Origin: Neolewinella litorea
GTDB lineage: Bacteria > Bacteroidota > Bacteroidia > Chitinophagales > Saprospiraceae
NCBI RefSeq assembly: GCF_004803465.1
Contig: NZ_SRSF01000005.1
Span: 81,176-145,175, forward strand
Direction: 5' to 3'
DNA length: 64,000 nt
The notes below the pieces were generated by a model that did not search any database, had not been told where the DNA came from, and saw nothing but the letters and a program-made list of their open reading frames with translations. Below are positions 33,485 to 41,634 of the stretch, piece by piece. Numbering within the stretch: the first letter of the stretch is position 1; each line of letters starts with the position of its first letter. Made by a program: the position numbers and the translations under genes.

Positions 33485-36046
33485 CTAACCAGCAACCAAC
33501 CCAGCCCAGTATCGCGGATTAGCGTACCGCTGCGACAGCTTCCCCGCCCGGCAGGTACGCTGGGCCTCCGCCAGGGCCGTTGCCGGTGGACTGCCGGAGG
33601 CGAGCTGCCGGTAAAAGGATTTAAGTACGGCCACCGTGGCCGCCGCCGGAATGTCGTAGAGTGAACTGATCACGTCCGGGACGCCGGCAAGGTGGAAGCT
33701 GCGTCGCAGACTGAAGGTGCCCTCCCCGGCCTGCTTGAAGCCGGTGGACGTGGCACAGGCCGCCAGCACCACCAACCGGGCACTCAGGGGCAATTGCGCC
33801 ACGACGACCCCGTTCAGGCTGTCGCGGTCGTTCAGGTGCAGGTAGTTCTCGTGCAGTTGCCCCGTGTTTCCGCGGGCGTGGACGGTGAGGTGGATAATGT
33901 CAAGCCCGGGAGCCTGCGATAAGAAGGTGCCGGTCTGAGGGGCAAGCGTCTCTACGGACCAGCCGCCGCCCGCACGCCGCAGGTCGTCCGTCAGGCCCGC
34001 CGCGTAACCGACCAGTTGGGGGTGCGTCCATACGCCTATATCGGCTGCCTCCGTCTGTACTCCTTTCCGCTTTTCACCGTTCAGCAACTCCACGCGCCAA
34101 CTGGGGAGGTAGCGCACCGCGTACTCATCTACTACGTACCGGAGATCGGTAAACTGCTCTTCCTTCCGGCCGGGAGCTACCGTGAGCGCGGACAGGGGAA
34201 CTTCCGATAAAGCGGGCGAGGGTACGAACAGCAGTTCCGAAGGCTTGCGCGACAGGCCTTCCAGCGGGGCCAGCAGGGGAGCGTAAATTTGGTAGGCCAC
34301 GTTGGCGTACTCGCCGGGAGAGCAGACCCGTCCGCCCGTCAGCATTTGGCGGAGCGAGTCGATGCGCGGAATGATGGCGGTCGGTACCTGATACGTGAAT
34401 GCGGTATCCCGGTCAATGCAAAGCAGCAATATCCGGTCGTGCAGTTCGGTAGACATCAGCAGGGCCTGTTGGGGTTCGAGGCGCCCACGCACCGCCGCCA
34501 ACTTGGTGGCCCCTGTTAGGTGGGCGGAGGCCGCCATGGCTGGCCGGGACAGTTTCTTTTCCTCCCGGTAGCGGGTATCCAGTCGCCGGAACTCCCGCAA
34601 ATTGGCGACCGGTAGAGAGAAATCCGCGCGGTACGACCGTTTGTACCGTTCCAGGCTCGCGTGGAGGGAACGCCATTTTTGTTGGTTATCGGCCTCCCCG
34701 ATGGTGGCCAGATCCCGGAGCAGGAGCAGACTTTGGCTAAGTTCCATGGCGCGGAATACGGCATCCATAGCCTCCTCCGGCTGCTGCCGTTGCATTTCCA
34801 GGGCCGCATCCAGGCATACGTCCAGCAGCACGTCGCCCAGTTCGACGAGCTTGTTGATCACCCCTTCGTCCCGTTGGGAGGGGAAGGACACGGCGTAGCG
34901 GTCCATGGTAACCTGCGCCAGTGCAAAGGCGCGGTGCAGGTCGGCCGTATCGGCCGTCGCGCGGTAGCGTCCCAGGTACACCTTGACCAGTTCCAGATCG
35001 AGGTAAGGACAGATGTAACGTTCGGAAAAGGACGTATCACCAACGGCAACGGTGAGCCGAGCCGCGGGCCTGGCGCAGTTCGAGAGGCGCAAATCATCGA
35101 TAGATAACGCAAGGGCGCGGCGGTAGTCTCCGCGTTCGAGGGAGTTGAGCTTGAGGATATAGTTGGCTTCCCGTGGGTTCTCGAGGCGGTAGAAGGGAGT
35201 TTGTTCCAGCAGGCGCTCGTAGTGGTAGCGCATACTGTCTGGTTCACCCCGGCGGAAATGCCAGTAGGCCATGAGCCGGTGCGGATGAGCGTATATGGGA
35301 TCTTCCGGATTCCCCGTGCCAGCCAGGGTATCCAAGGCAGCCCGCAGGTCGCCTTCCGACACGTGGGGTAAGCGGGCGGCCAACAGGGCCCAGTCTTCCC
35401 AGGCATGTCGCTCGCGGGCCCCACCCGCTGCCCGATATTGGCGGATAGCCTGTTGAACGAGGCTTTCCACTTCGCCCGCTACCTTATCGAATTCCTCCTC
35501 TTCCAGCCAGGCGTTCGCGTATTTCCAGCGGGCGTACGCTTGCGTGAGCAGCAATTGGGAGTGCAGGCCGTCATGGTCGAGTCCGTGCTCCCGCAGCACC
35601 GCCAGCCCCAGGGCAGCTATCATGTCCATTTCCAGCCACTCCCACTCCGTATACTTCAGGTAAGCCTCACAGAGCAGCTGTCGGGCGAACAGCAGGGGCG
35701 GCGGATCTTCTCCAAGATGTCGATCGGCGAGGGCCGCGTAGTGGATCACCGAATCTTCGTAGCCCCGCTCGTAGTGCATGATGGCCAGGTGCTGGTAGAT
35801 CTCCGTTTTGGTGTTGTCGGATACTGAATCATCCTGGGTGGCCGCCACATCCCGCAGCCGATATACACGGTCCAGTGCCCGCCAGGATTGCAAATCCGCG
35901 TAGTCGTCCCGCACCAGTTGCAGGCTATCGCGCAGACGCAGGTCCAATAGGGTCAGTGCCGCCGGGCTTTCCGGTTCAGCATTTGGTTGTCCGCAGGAAA
36001 CTATTCCCAACAGCGGTAAAAGGGTAAACAGGTAATGAAATTTCAT
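33485..36046 (-). CDS. CHAT-domain (caspase-like) lipoprotein with TPR-like helices
   Basis: 853 residues. It begins MKFHYLFTLLPLLGIVSCGQ, a lipoprotein signal with lipobox VSCG. About 500 residues of helical, TPR-like repeats follow (YQHLAIMHYERGYEDSVIHY; AMDAVFRAMELSQSLLLLRD). The C-terminal ~280 residues are a CHAT protease domain: LLFVPSPALSEVPLSAL, then His723 in DIIHLTVHARG and Cys764 in LVVLAACATSTG, then AGVPDVISSLYDIP, with the expected HxR and C spacing. CHAT proteases are relatives of caspases and separase and usually act in the cytoplasm. Here the signal peptide would place it in the periplasm or at the outer membrane, as in other Bacteroidota TPR-CHAT lipoproteins. Target unknown. 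Confidence 0.88.
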   Translation of the reverse strand: MKFHYLFTLLPLLGIVSCGQPNAEPESPAALTLLDLRLRDSLQLVRDDYADLQSWRALDRVYRLRDVAATQDDSVSDNTKTEIYQHLAIMHYERGYEDSVIHYAALADRHLGEDPPPLLFARQLLCEAYLKYTEWEWLEMDMIAALGLAVLREHGLDHDGLHSQLLLTQAYARWKYANAWLEEEEFDKVAGEVESLVQQAIRQYRAAGGARERHAWEDWALLAARLPHVSEGDLRAALDTLAGTGNPEDPIYAHPHRLMAYWHFRRGEPDSMRYHYERLLEQTPFYRLENPREANYILKLNSLERGDYRRALALSIDDLRLSNCARPAARLTVAVGDTSFSERYICPYLDLELVKVYLGRYRATADTADLHRAFALAQVTMDRYAVSFPSQRDEGVINKLVELGDVLLDVCLDAALEMQRQQPEEAMDAVFRAMELSQSLLLLRDLATIGEADNQQKWRSLHASLERYKRSYRADFSLPVANLREFRRLDTRYREEKKLSRPAMAASAHLTGATKLAAVRGRLEPQQALLMSTELHDRILLLCIDRDTAFTYQVPTAIIPRIDSLRQMLTGGRVCSPGEYANVAYQIYAPLLAPLEGLSRKPSELLFVPSPALSEVPLSALTVAPGRKEEQFTDLRYVVDEYAVRYLPSWRVELLNGEKRKGVQTEAADIGVWTHPQLVGYAAGLTDDLRRAGGGWSVETLAPQTGTFLSQAPGLDIIHLTVHARGNTGQLHENYLHLNDRDSLNGVVVAQLPLSARLVVLAACATSTGFKQAGEGTFSLRRSFHLAGVPDVISSLYDIPAAATVAVLKSFYRQLASGSPPATALAEAQRTCRAGKLSQRYANPRYWAGLVAG

Positions 36047-36064
36047 TTGGGGCGGGTGTGGAAC

Positions 36065-36096
36065 TTAAGGTAGGTCACCTTTTCCCAGCCGGCCAA
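36065..36096 (-). promoter_or_regulatory. Putative promoter for the CHAT gene
   Basis: On the minus strand, TTG (36096-36094), a 21-bp spacer and TACCTTAA (36072-36065), about 20 bp before the ATG. Confidence 0.5.
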
Positions 36097-36225
36097 ATAG
36101 CGGTTCGCCGGCTTGCCGGCGGGCGAGTGTATACTAATAGTTATCCCCGGGTGCAAGACTGTAGGATCCCCATACAAGTCGGGGAAGTCCAGCAGTCCCG
36201 CGACGAGCCCGGGAGGCAATACCCC

Positions 36226-36269
36226 CAAAAAAAGAAACCGAAAGCGATGGTTCGCTTCCGGTCTCTTTT
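36226..36269 (-). terminator. Intrinsic terminator for the 46-aa gene
   Basis: On the minus strand, GACCGGAAGCGA, loop, TCGCTTTCGGTTTC, then a seven-T run. The stem has one mismatch. It sits directly after the small gene that ends at 36300. Confidence 0.8.
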
Positions 36270-36299
36270 CGATTCCGCTAGTGGAACTAGTCGAAAGGA

Positions 36300-36440
36300 C
36301 TACTTCTTGGTGTCCTTCTTGTCGGAGCTTTTGTTGCCTCCAGACTTGCCGCCACTTTTATCGCTACCGCCTTTTCCTCCGGTGGAGGGTTTGTCGGTTT
36401 TGCCGGGTGACTTCTTGGAATCATCAGATTGCTTAGCCAT
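36300..36440 (-). CDS. 46-residue Lys/Gly/Ser-rich small protein
   Basis: ATG at 36440, TAG at 36302-36300. The product starts MAKQSDDSKKSPGKTDKPST and continues with GGKGGSDKSGGKSGGNK-like repeats, ending SSDKKDTKK. It is very basic, low-complexity and predicted disordered. Support for a real gene: it is open end to end, ends just before a good intrinsic terminator on the same strand, and the gap between its neighbours is otherwise unexplained. It could be a nucleic-acid-associated or stress peptide (inference). The overlapping plus-strand frame is its shadow. Confidence 0.65.
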   Translation of the reverse strand: MAKQSDDSKKSPGKTDKPSTGGKGGSDKSGGKSGGNKSSDKKDTKK

Positions 36441-36699
36441 GATACATAGTGTTATGATCGACGGTGAATTCCGTCAACCGTGAATTGTAAGGGTAGAATC
36501 TTCCCGAATGATGATTTGTTTGACAAACTTTGCTGCCAAGCGGTTAAAATTTGGATATTTTGGAAAAAATATTCGCGCTGCCTCGCCGCGTACCGGTAAT
36601 ACCGATCTCATTTCCCGGTTCTTCTCGGCAATTTTTTGCCACGCCCCTGTCCATTACTACCGATCACCGCTGTTCTGGCTAGCAACAACCCTCGAACCC

Positions 36700-37359
36700 A
36701 TGGATACCCAGCTGGCCGACCACGGCTATTCGTACCAGAAACTGCAGGCCCTCAAGGCCCTACTCGGCTTGAATTTCAGGTCTCTGCACCTGCGCGCGGC
36801 GCACATAGAAGCCAAAGAAATATCCTCCTTTGCCGACTTCGCGGTTGAACTGGAGTCGGATACGGAGATAGCCTTGCTGCACCTGGCGAACGGCTGGTTT
36901 ACGCCGCCCGGACTACCGGGTATCGGACACCTGAACCTGACGCTCCGTACCTACCACACCGCGGAGGTCATGCTGCAGGACGCGCCCAGCGATGCCCGCG
37001 CCGAATACGAAAGCGTGACCAAACCCCTCGGGGTGCGCTACTCAGCCCTCGACATCCACGGCCCGCTCGAGGAAGTACAGGTGAACGAAGGCCACGAAGA
37101 CCGCCCCCTGCTGAATATCGATCCAGACGCCGAGCCGGCAGCGGGTGACCCGCAAGCTTTTGATATCCGGAGCGTAGAATCTATCGTCCTATACTTCGCG
37201 GAAGGTGCGGCCCTGCTGTTGGTATCCGACGAGGATCGTGTGGCCGTAAGACTTACCTCCCGTAAGGAACTTGAAGCGGGTAAGCAGACCCTCTACACCA
37301 ACATTAATGGCTACTCGCGCAAGATTGAATCCATTCGGGTAAGCGCCATCGCTTCCTGA
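36700..37359 (+). CDS. Hypothetical protein
   Basis: 219 residues from the ATG at 36700 (MDTQLADHGYSYQKLQALKA). The frame is open to 36508, but the extra 64 residues have a composition unlike a protein N terminus and lie in an AT-rich, promoter-like segment, so the later start is chosen. No signal peptide or membrane helix. The N-terminal ~50 residues look helical, the rest beta-rich with acidic patches (EVQVNEGHEDRPLLNIDPDA). No family recognised. Confidence 0.6.
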   Translation: MDTQLADHGYSYQKLQALKALLGLNFRSLHLRAAHIEAKEISSFADFAVELESDTEIALLHLANGWFTPPGLPGIGHLNLTLRTYHTAEVMLQDAPSDARAEYESVTKPLGVRYSALDIHGPLEEVQVNEGHEDRPLLNIDPDAEPAAGDPQAFDIRSVESIVLYFAEGAALLLVSDEDRVAVRLTSRKELEAGKQTLYTNINGYSRKIESIRVSAIAS

Positions 37360-37448
37360 AGACTTCCCACCGAGCGAAGGCCGGAAAAACTGAGCATGCA
37401 TGCCTAAGTGAAGCAAGGGGTGAATGCAGCCCTTAGTCCCTTTATCCC

Positions 37449-39119
37449 TTACTCTTTAGCCCCATCGCCCCGAATTTCCCCAAGCATAGCCCGGGCGTTC
37501 ACTGCAGTTGGCCCTTCGGGATCCATGTCGATCGCCTTCTGGTAGTATTCTACCGCCTTTTCGTGGTTTCCCGCTTTCCAGTAGCCTTCGGCGAGGCTGT
37601 CCCAGACGTTGGGTGATTCGGGAAATAGTTCGGCGTTGAGTTGGAACACCATCAGGGCGGGAAGTTTTTGCCCCTGTCCGAGGAGTTGGTAGCCGGCGCG
37701 GTTCAGGTTGCGCTCGAAGGGGTAGTAGCGGTAGCGGGGGTCCTTTACCAGGCGGTGGGCCTCGGAGCGTACTTCTTCGATTTTACCGGCTGCGTACAGT
37801 CTTTCAAGATGGTCCATGGGGTCGGCCAGTGATATATCGCCCTGGTAATTCAGGATGGCCTCGATGCTGGGGTCGCGGTTGTCGCGGTAATCTGCGGATG
37901 ACATATCCACCGCAATGTGTGGAGCCTGCCAGTCGTCGTTTTCCCACTGGGGTTTGTCCTGCCACCAGGCAAAGGAGAGGCGCGCCTCGATCTTGCTGTT
38001 GGGCAACTCCACCGGGCGGTTGTCGCCGTAGAAGTTGACGTTTTCTGAGGTGGGCTCACCGACGAAGATGGCGTTCGTGTAGTTGTCCAGTTCGTTGACC
38101 AGGTTTTGGGCGGCGGAGAAGGTGCGCCGGCCGATGATTACGAACAGTTTGCCGGGCTGGTCGATCTTCTCGGTCTGGATGATGCCCCGGATCACGTCCT
38201 TGTTCTTGTAGTTGTTGCCGCCGCCGTTGAGGCGCAGGTCGAGCACGAGGCGGTCTACTTCATTGTCTTCGACGAACTGGAATACCTCGGCGTAGAAGTC
38301 GGGCAGGATCTGAGTGGTGTCGTCCCGGACTTTACTCTGCCGCACGTAGACGGTTTTGCTGTCGGGCAGGTACTCATAGAAATAGGGGCGATCGAGGTGC
38401 TTGAGCCACAGGGGAGTGGTGGCGTTGTCGCGGGCGTCGAGCCACTGTTCGTCTTCCTGTACCAGTCCGTAGTGAACGTGGTCCCCCGTGCTGTCTACCG
38501 GCGCAAAGGTCACGTCAAAGGGCTCGCCGTCCTTTTCCAGCGTGAGGGTGATTTCGTCCTTCAGTTCCGGCGTGATGCCTTGCGCGTGCAGCACGGCGGG
38601 ATTGGCCAACTGGACAGGTCCGGCACTTTTAAAGAACTGCTCATTTTCGACGGATACGACGGGTCGAATGGCTTCCAGCGCTTTTTCCACTGGCATGCCT
38701 TCCACGTGCGTTACCCGGGCACCTACCGCTTCTGCGTATTCGCGGTGCGCTCCCTGCACGAATATGCCGTCGGAAAACCAGTACAGCCGGTAGGGCATCT
38801 CCCGGAAGCCAAAGGGATTATCGGGGCCCCAGCCCGAGAGCCAGATATTGGTATGTCCGTAACCGAACAGCGCCACTATTCTGGCCAGTCCTACGACTAC
38901 TTCGTGGTCTTCCAGCTCGGGTATGTCGGTGTAAAGTTCCTCTACCGCGGCATCGAAGTCTTCGGCGCTGACCTTCTTGAAAAGGAAGGGGTACTCTTCG
39001 TGTATCGTCCGTTGGAGGAAGCGGAGGTCCTGCCGCCATTCGTCGGGGGTCAGATCGATCTGCGCCGCCAGACTGCCCGACCATATAACAAGCAACAGGA
39101 TGAGGTGTAGAAATTTCAT
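37449..39119 (-). CDS. S41-family peptidase with C-terminal TPR
   Basis: A 556-residue secreted protein (signal MKFLHLILLLVIWSGSLAAQ). An N-terminal cap with LTPDEWRQDLRFLQRTIHEE-YP and a GHTNIWLSG segment, a PDZ-like part (RVTHVEGMPVEKALEAI), then the catalytic core VDRLVLDLRLNGGGNNYKNK and GRRTFSAAQNLVNEL, whose Ser is the expected nucleophile, followed by VGEPTSENVNFYG. This is the C-terminal-processing-protease/tricorn-like S41 fold. The last ~100 residues contain TPR-like helices (VWDSLAEGYWKAGNHEKAVE). Probably a periplasmic peptidase; the substrate is unknown. Confidence 0.88.
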   Translation of the reverse strand: MKFLHLILLLVIWSGSLAAQIDLTPDEWRQDLRFLQRTIHEEYPFLFKKVSAEDFDAAVEELYTDIPELEDHEVVVGLARIVALFGYGHTNIWLSGWGPDNPFGFREMPYRLYWFSDGIFVQGAHREYAEAVGARVTHVEGMPVEKALEAIRPVVSVENEQFFKSAGPVQLANPAVLHAQGITPELKDEITLTLEKDGEPFDVTFAPVDSTGDHVHYGLVQEDEQWLDARDNATTPLWLKHLDRPYFYEYLPDSKTVYVRQSKVRDDTTQILPDFYAEVFQFVEDNEVDRLVLDLRLNGGGNNYKNKDVIRGIIQTEKIDQPGKLFVIIGRRTFSAAQNLVNELDNYTNAIFVGEPTSENVNFYGDNRPVELPNSKIEARLSFAWWQDKPQWENDDWQAPHIAVDMSSADYRDNRDPSIEAILNYQGDISLADPMDHLERLYAAGKIEEVRSEAHRLVKDPRYRYYPFERNLNRAGYQLLGQGQKLPALMVFQLNAELFPESPNVWDSLAEGYWKAGNHEKAVEYYQKAIDMDPEGPTAVNARAMLGEIRGDGAKE

Positions 39120-39232
39120 AGTGCAGTGTAGTTACGCTTCAAAATTCCCGCGCAAGGGGATCAAAAAACAGGCCTATTAAAGATAATAACCGAAGTCGTA
39201 CCGAATGACGAGGGGATCGACCGGGGGTTGCA

Positions 39233-40013
39233 CTGCCGTAGCGCCGATTTGGGTCGGCATGCTGCCTACCGGGCCGTCGGGCCAGTGGCCCGGCGTAAAA
39301 AGACTGGTAGCGAGAAGGGCGGGCATGTTTCCGGTGTTTCCTGGCAGCTTGACGGCGGAAGCCATCGCTACCTATCGCCGACCGGGCCGTCGGGCCTGTG
39401 GCCTGACGTAAAAAGACTGGTAGCGAGAAGGGCAGGCATGTATCCGGTGTTTCCTGGCAGCTTGACGGCTGAAGCCATCGCTACCTATCGCCGACCGGGC
39501 CGTCGGGCCTGTGGCCTGACGGATACAGTGCTGTTAGGGGAGGTCAGTCAAGCGTCGGGTATTCCTGGTATCCTGACGGCGGACGGTGCGGTAGCGCCGA
39601 CTTGAGTCGGCATGCCGCTGTATTACCGGCAGCTTGACGGCTGAAGCCATCGCTACGTGTCGCCGACCGGGCCGTCGGGCCTATGGCCCGGCGTGAAAGG
39701 CTGGTGGCGAGAAGGATAGACAAGGGTCCGGTGTATCCTGGCAGCTTGACGGCTGAAGCCATCGCTACAGTAGCGCCCCCCCGGGCCGTCGGGCCTGTGG
39801 CCCGGCGGATAGAATGCCATGAGAGTGGCAGGCAAGCGTCCGATGTTTTCTGGCAGCTTGACGGCTGAAGCCATCGCTACAGTAACGCCCCCGGGCCGTC
39901 GGGCCTGTGGCCCGGCGTAAAAGACTGGTGGCGCGAAGGGCAGGCAAGGGTCCGGTGTATCCTGGCAGCTTGACGGCTGAAGCCATTGCTAGGCTAACGG
40001 GCAGCTTGAAAGC
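39233..40013. repeat. Long intergenic array, ~112-bp period
   Basis: CAGCTTGACGGCTGAAGCCA (first copy GACGGCGGAAGCC) recurs at 39345, 39458, 39630, 39742, 39854 and 39966. Spacings are 113, 172, 112, 112 and 112 bp. Between copies lie CGGGCC-TGT-GGCCCG-type hairpins, a GGTAGCGAGAAGG or GGTGGCGAGAAGG string and TCCGGTGT(T/A)TCCTGG. A degenerate variant (TCCTGACGGCGGACGG, about 39570) fills the longer gap. Reading frames through it encode repeated peptides and are not called. It occupies almost all of the gap between the S41 peptidase and the next lipoprotein. Confidence 0.85.
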
Positions 40014-40150
40014 TGAAGCTGTTCGATGTAAATCAGCAACAAACTCCCCGAAACAGGCGAAAGCGAACGGAAAGGGTAATCCACTGGTAATTAGTGATTT
40101 GAACCAAATATGCAAAAGGCCATTAAACACCCGAACCCAAACCCAAGACC

Positions 40151-40927
40151 ATGAAATACCTATCCCTCTTTCTATTCGCCGCTTTCCTGACTGCGTGTGG
40201 AGATACTTCCGAAGCCACGGTGGATGATACCGTGGAAACCCCTGAAACGACCATGGAGCCCAGCGATCCGGCAGGAACACTGCAAGCCACCGTTGAAGCG
40301 GTACAGGCCAATGGCGGAGACATCACGGCATTGCCCGGCGAGGCTGCCGTAGCCAACATTGATACCTGGACCGAGCAACTGGAAGGCGTGAATGGAGCGG
40401 AAAAGGTGACCAGCAACCTGGAGTCCCTGCGGGAAACGCTCAGTGAGTCGCCCATCAACGGACAACTGGCGGGTATGCAACTCATCAGTCTGGCCGAAGA
40501 TACCCGGCAGGTAGCCGGTTCCACGCCCGGAATATCGGCACTCGTCGCTGCCCTGCAGGCCGGTGGAGAGAAACTTACCGCGTCGGCCTTCGCGGGTGAA
40601 AGTCTGCTCGACCAGACCCTGCAGGCCGGAAAGTCCGCCGCCGCCGACATCACCACTTTGCCCGCCAACGCGGCGATCGGTAATGTTGATGGTTGGATCG
40701 CCGAACTGCGCGGTATGGACGGTACCGACGAGATCGTCGGCGACCTGGAAGCCCTCAAGCAGGAGCTCAGCGCCCCTACCATCGACGGTGCCAAGACTTC
40801 GGATCTCCTGTTCTCGCTGGCAGAAAGTACCCGCTCCCTGGCCGATGGATCTCCCGGACTGGCCACCCTGGCCTATCTGCTCGAAAGCGGTGCCTGGCGA
40901 TTGCAGGGCATAAGCGAAAGCAAATAA
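40151..40927 (+). CDS. Lipoprotein with two internal repeats
   Basis: A 258-residue lipoprotein (MKYLSLFLFAAFLTACGDT, lipobox TACG). After an acidic Thr/Glu linker, two ~90-residue halves align: GGDITALPGEAAVANIDTW...  with AADITTLPANAAIGNVDGW; LESLRETLSESPINGQLAG with LEALKQELSAPTIDGAKTS; and STPGISALVAALQAGGEKL with GSPGLATLAYLLESGAWRL. The protein is therefore a tandem domain duplication. It is predicted helical and periplasmic; function unknown. Confidence 0.75.
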   Translation: MKYLSLFLFAAFLTACGDTSEATVDDTVETPETTMEPSDPAGTLQATVEAVQANGGDITALPGEAAVANIDTWTEQLEGVNGAEKVTSNLESLRETLSESPINGQLAGMQLISLAEDTRQVAGSTPGISALVAALQAGGEKLTASAFAGESLLDQTLQAGKSAAADITTLPANAAIGNVDGWIAELRGMDGTDEIVGDLEALKQELSAPTIDGAKTSDLLFSLAESTRSLADGSPGLATLAYLLESGAWRLQGISESK

Positions 40928-41201
40928 ATCCAATAGTTCTTCTTGGGACGTACGTTTTGGCCTCAGATCGCCGTACCGGACTGCGATTCGCTTTCCTTTC
41001 ATTCCCCAATTGAATGGTGATAAAGGATAGATAAGAGGGTAAGAGGGCCGCGCCACTCAATTCCTGAATAGCTGGCAATGGGTTTTACCGGCATCTCCAT
41101 TGCCGCGTGGCACCTTTCCTACCTTCCGGCTTTTTCAATCTTACCCATAGCCCCCTCGCGCACCAGTTACAAAATGGGTAGTGAACGGGCGAAGCAGGTG
41201 G

Positions 41202-41453
41202 TACCTAGACGCATGGCACTGAAAGCAGGCGATCTATCGTCGCTGCCTGGGCGAGGTTGTTCACCCGGATGGGGGGAACAACTGGGGCCGTCCGGAAAAG
41301 GAAGAGACCGCCCGCTACGCCGGATATGACAACCGGGGTCCCGGAGCCAGCCCCTCGCAGCCCGTGAGCTGGGCGCACCAACTCACCAATGAGCAAGCGG
41401 CCGCCTACAATGCACGGAAACACCTGCTGGGAGGCTGGGATCCAATGGAATAG
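41202..41453 (+). pseudogene. Pectinesterase (CE8) C-terminal remnant
   Basis: In the frame ending with TAG at 41451-41453 the translation reads HPDGGNNWGRPEKEETARYA then YDNRGPGA, VSWAHQLTNEQAAAY and LLGGWDP. This matches the end of pectin methylesterases ('hi.peGWhnW..pe.e.TarYaEy.n.GpGa ... RV.Wa.qLt..eA..y ... W.P'). An in-frame TGA at 41220-41222 follows YLDAWH, and no upstream catalytic core is found. It is therefore a decayed fragment of a secreted polysaccharide esterase gene. The preceding 40928-41201 shows nothing I can place. Confidence 0.75.
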
Positions 41454-41490
41454 GCCAAGAACCAAAAAATACGGAACCCCGACCGGCTAC

Positions 41491-41512
41491 CCGGCACCCG
41501 CGCGCCGTCGGC
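41491..41512 (+). repeat. Dispersed GC-rich intergenic motif, copy 4
   Basis: CCGGCACCCGCGCGCCGTCG lies between the pectinesterase remnant and the DoxX-like gene, in the same orientation as that gene. Confidence 0.5.
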
Positions 41513-41575
41513 AAATGGTGAAATAAGCTTACGTCGTTCGGCTAGGCTCCCGTTTCTGACACTCAGGCCACTCAA

Positions 41576-41593
41576 TTCAAAGTAAACTTTGAA
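41576..41593. promoter_or_regulatory. 18-bp palindrome overlapping the -33 box (candidate operator)
   Basis: TTCAAAGT-AA-ACTTTGAA is a perfect dyad. It covers the TTG (41589-41591) of the promoter for the DoxX-like gene, the position expected of a repressor site. Confidence 0.6.
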
Positions 41594-41618
41594 AAATAAA
41601 GTTCTTCGATTAATTTTG
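41589..41618 (+). promoter_or_regulatory. Consensus Bacteroidota promoter
   Basis: TTG (41589-41591), 19-bp spacer, TAATTTTG (41611-41618); an exact match to TTG-N19-TAnnTTTG. Start codon 17 bp after the -7 box, so the leader is about 10 nt. Confidence 0.75.
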
Positions 41619-41634
41619 GGTAGATATCCACCTT

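Noticed and set aside
33240-33488. 82-codon frame after the EEP nuclease
   Set aside because: Overlaps the end of a well-supported gene and shows no domain; the gap holds no clear gene.
36508-36699. 64-residue N-terminal extension of the hypothetical protein at 36700
   Set aside because: Atypical composition and AT-rich promoter-like DNA; the downstream ATG gives a more protein-like start.
39177-40280. Several 60-170-codon frames in the ~112-bp array
   Set aside because: All are repeat translations (for example recurring ASAVKLPG peptides on the minus strand) and differ only by repeat variation.
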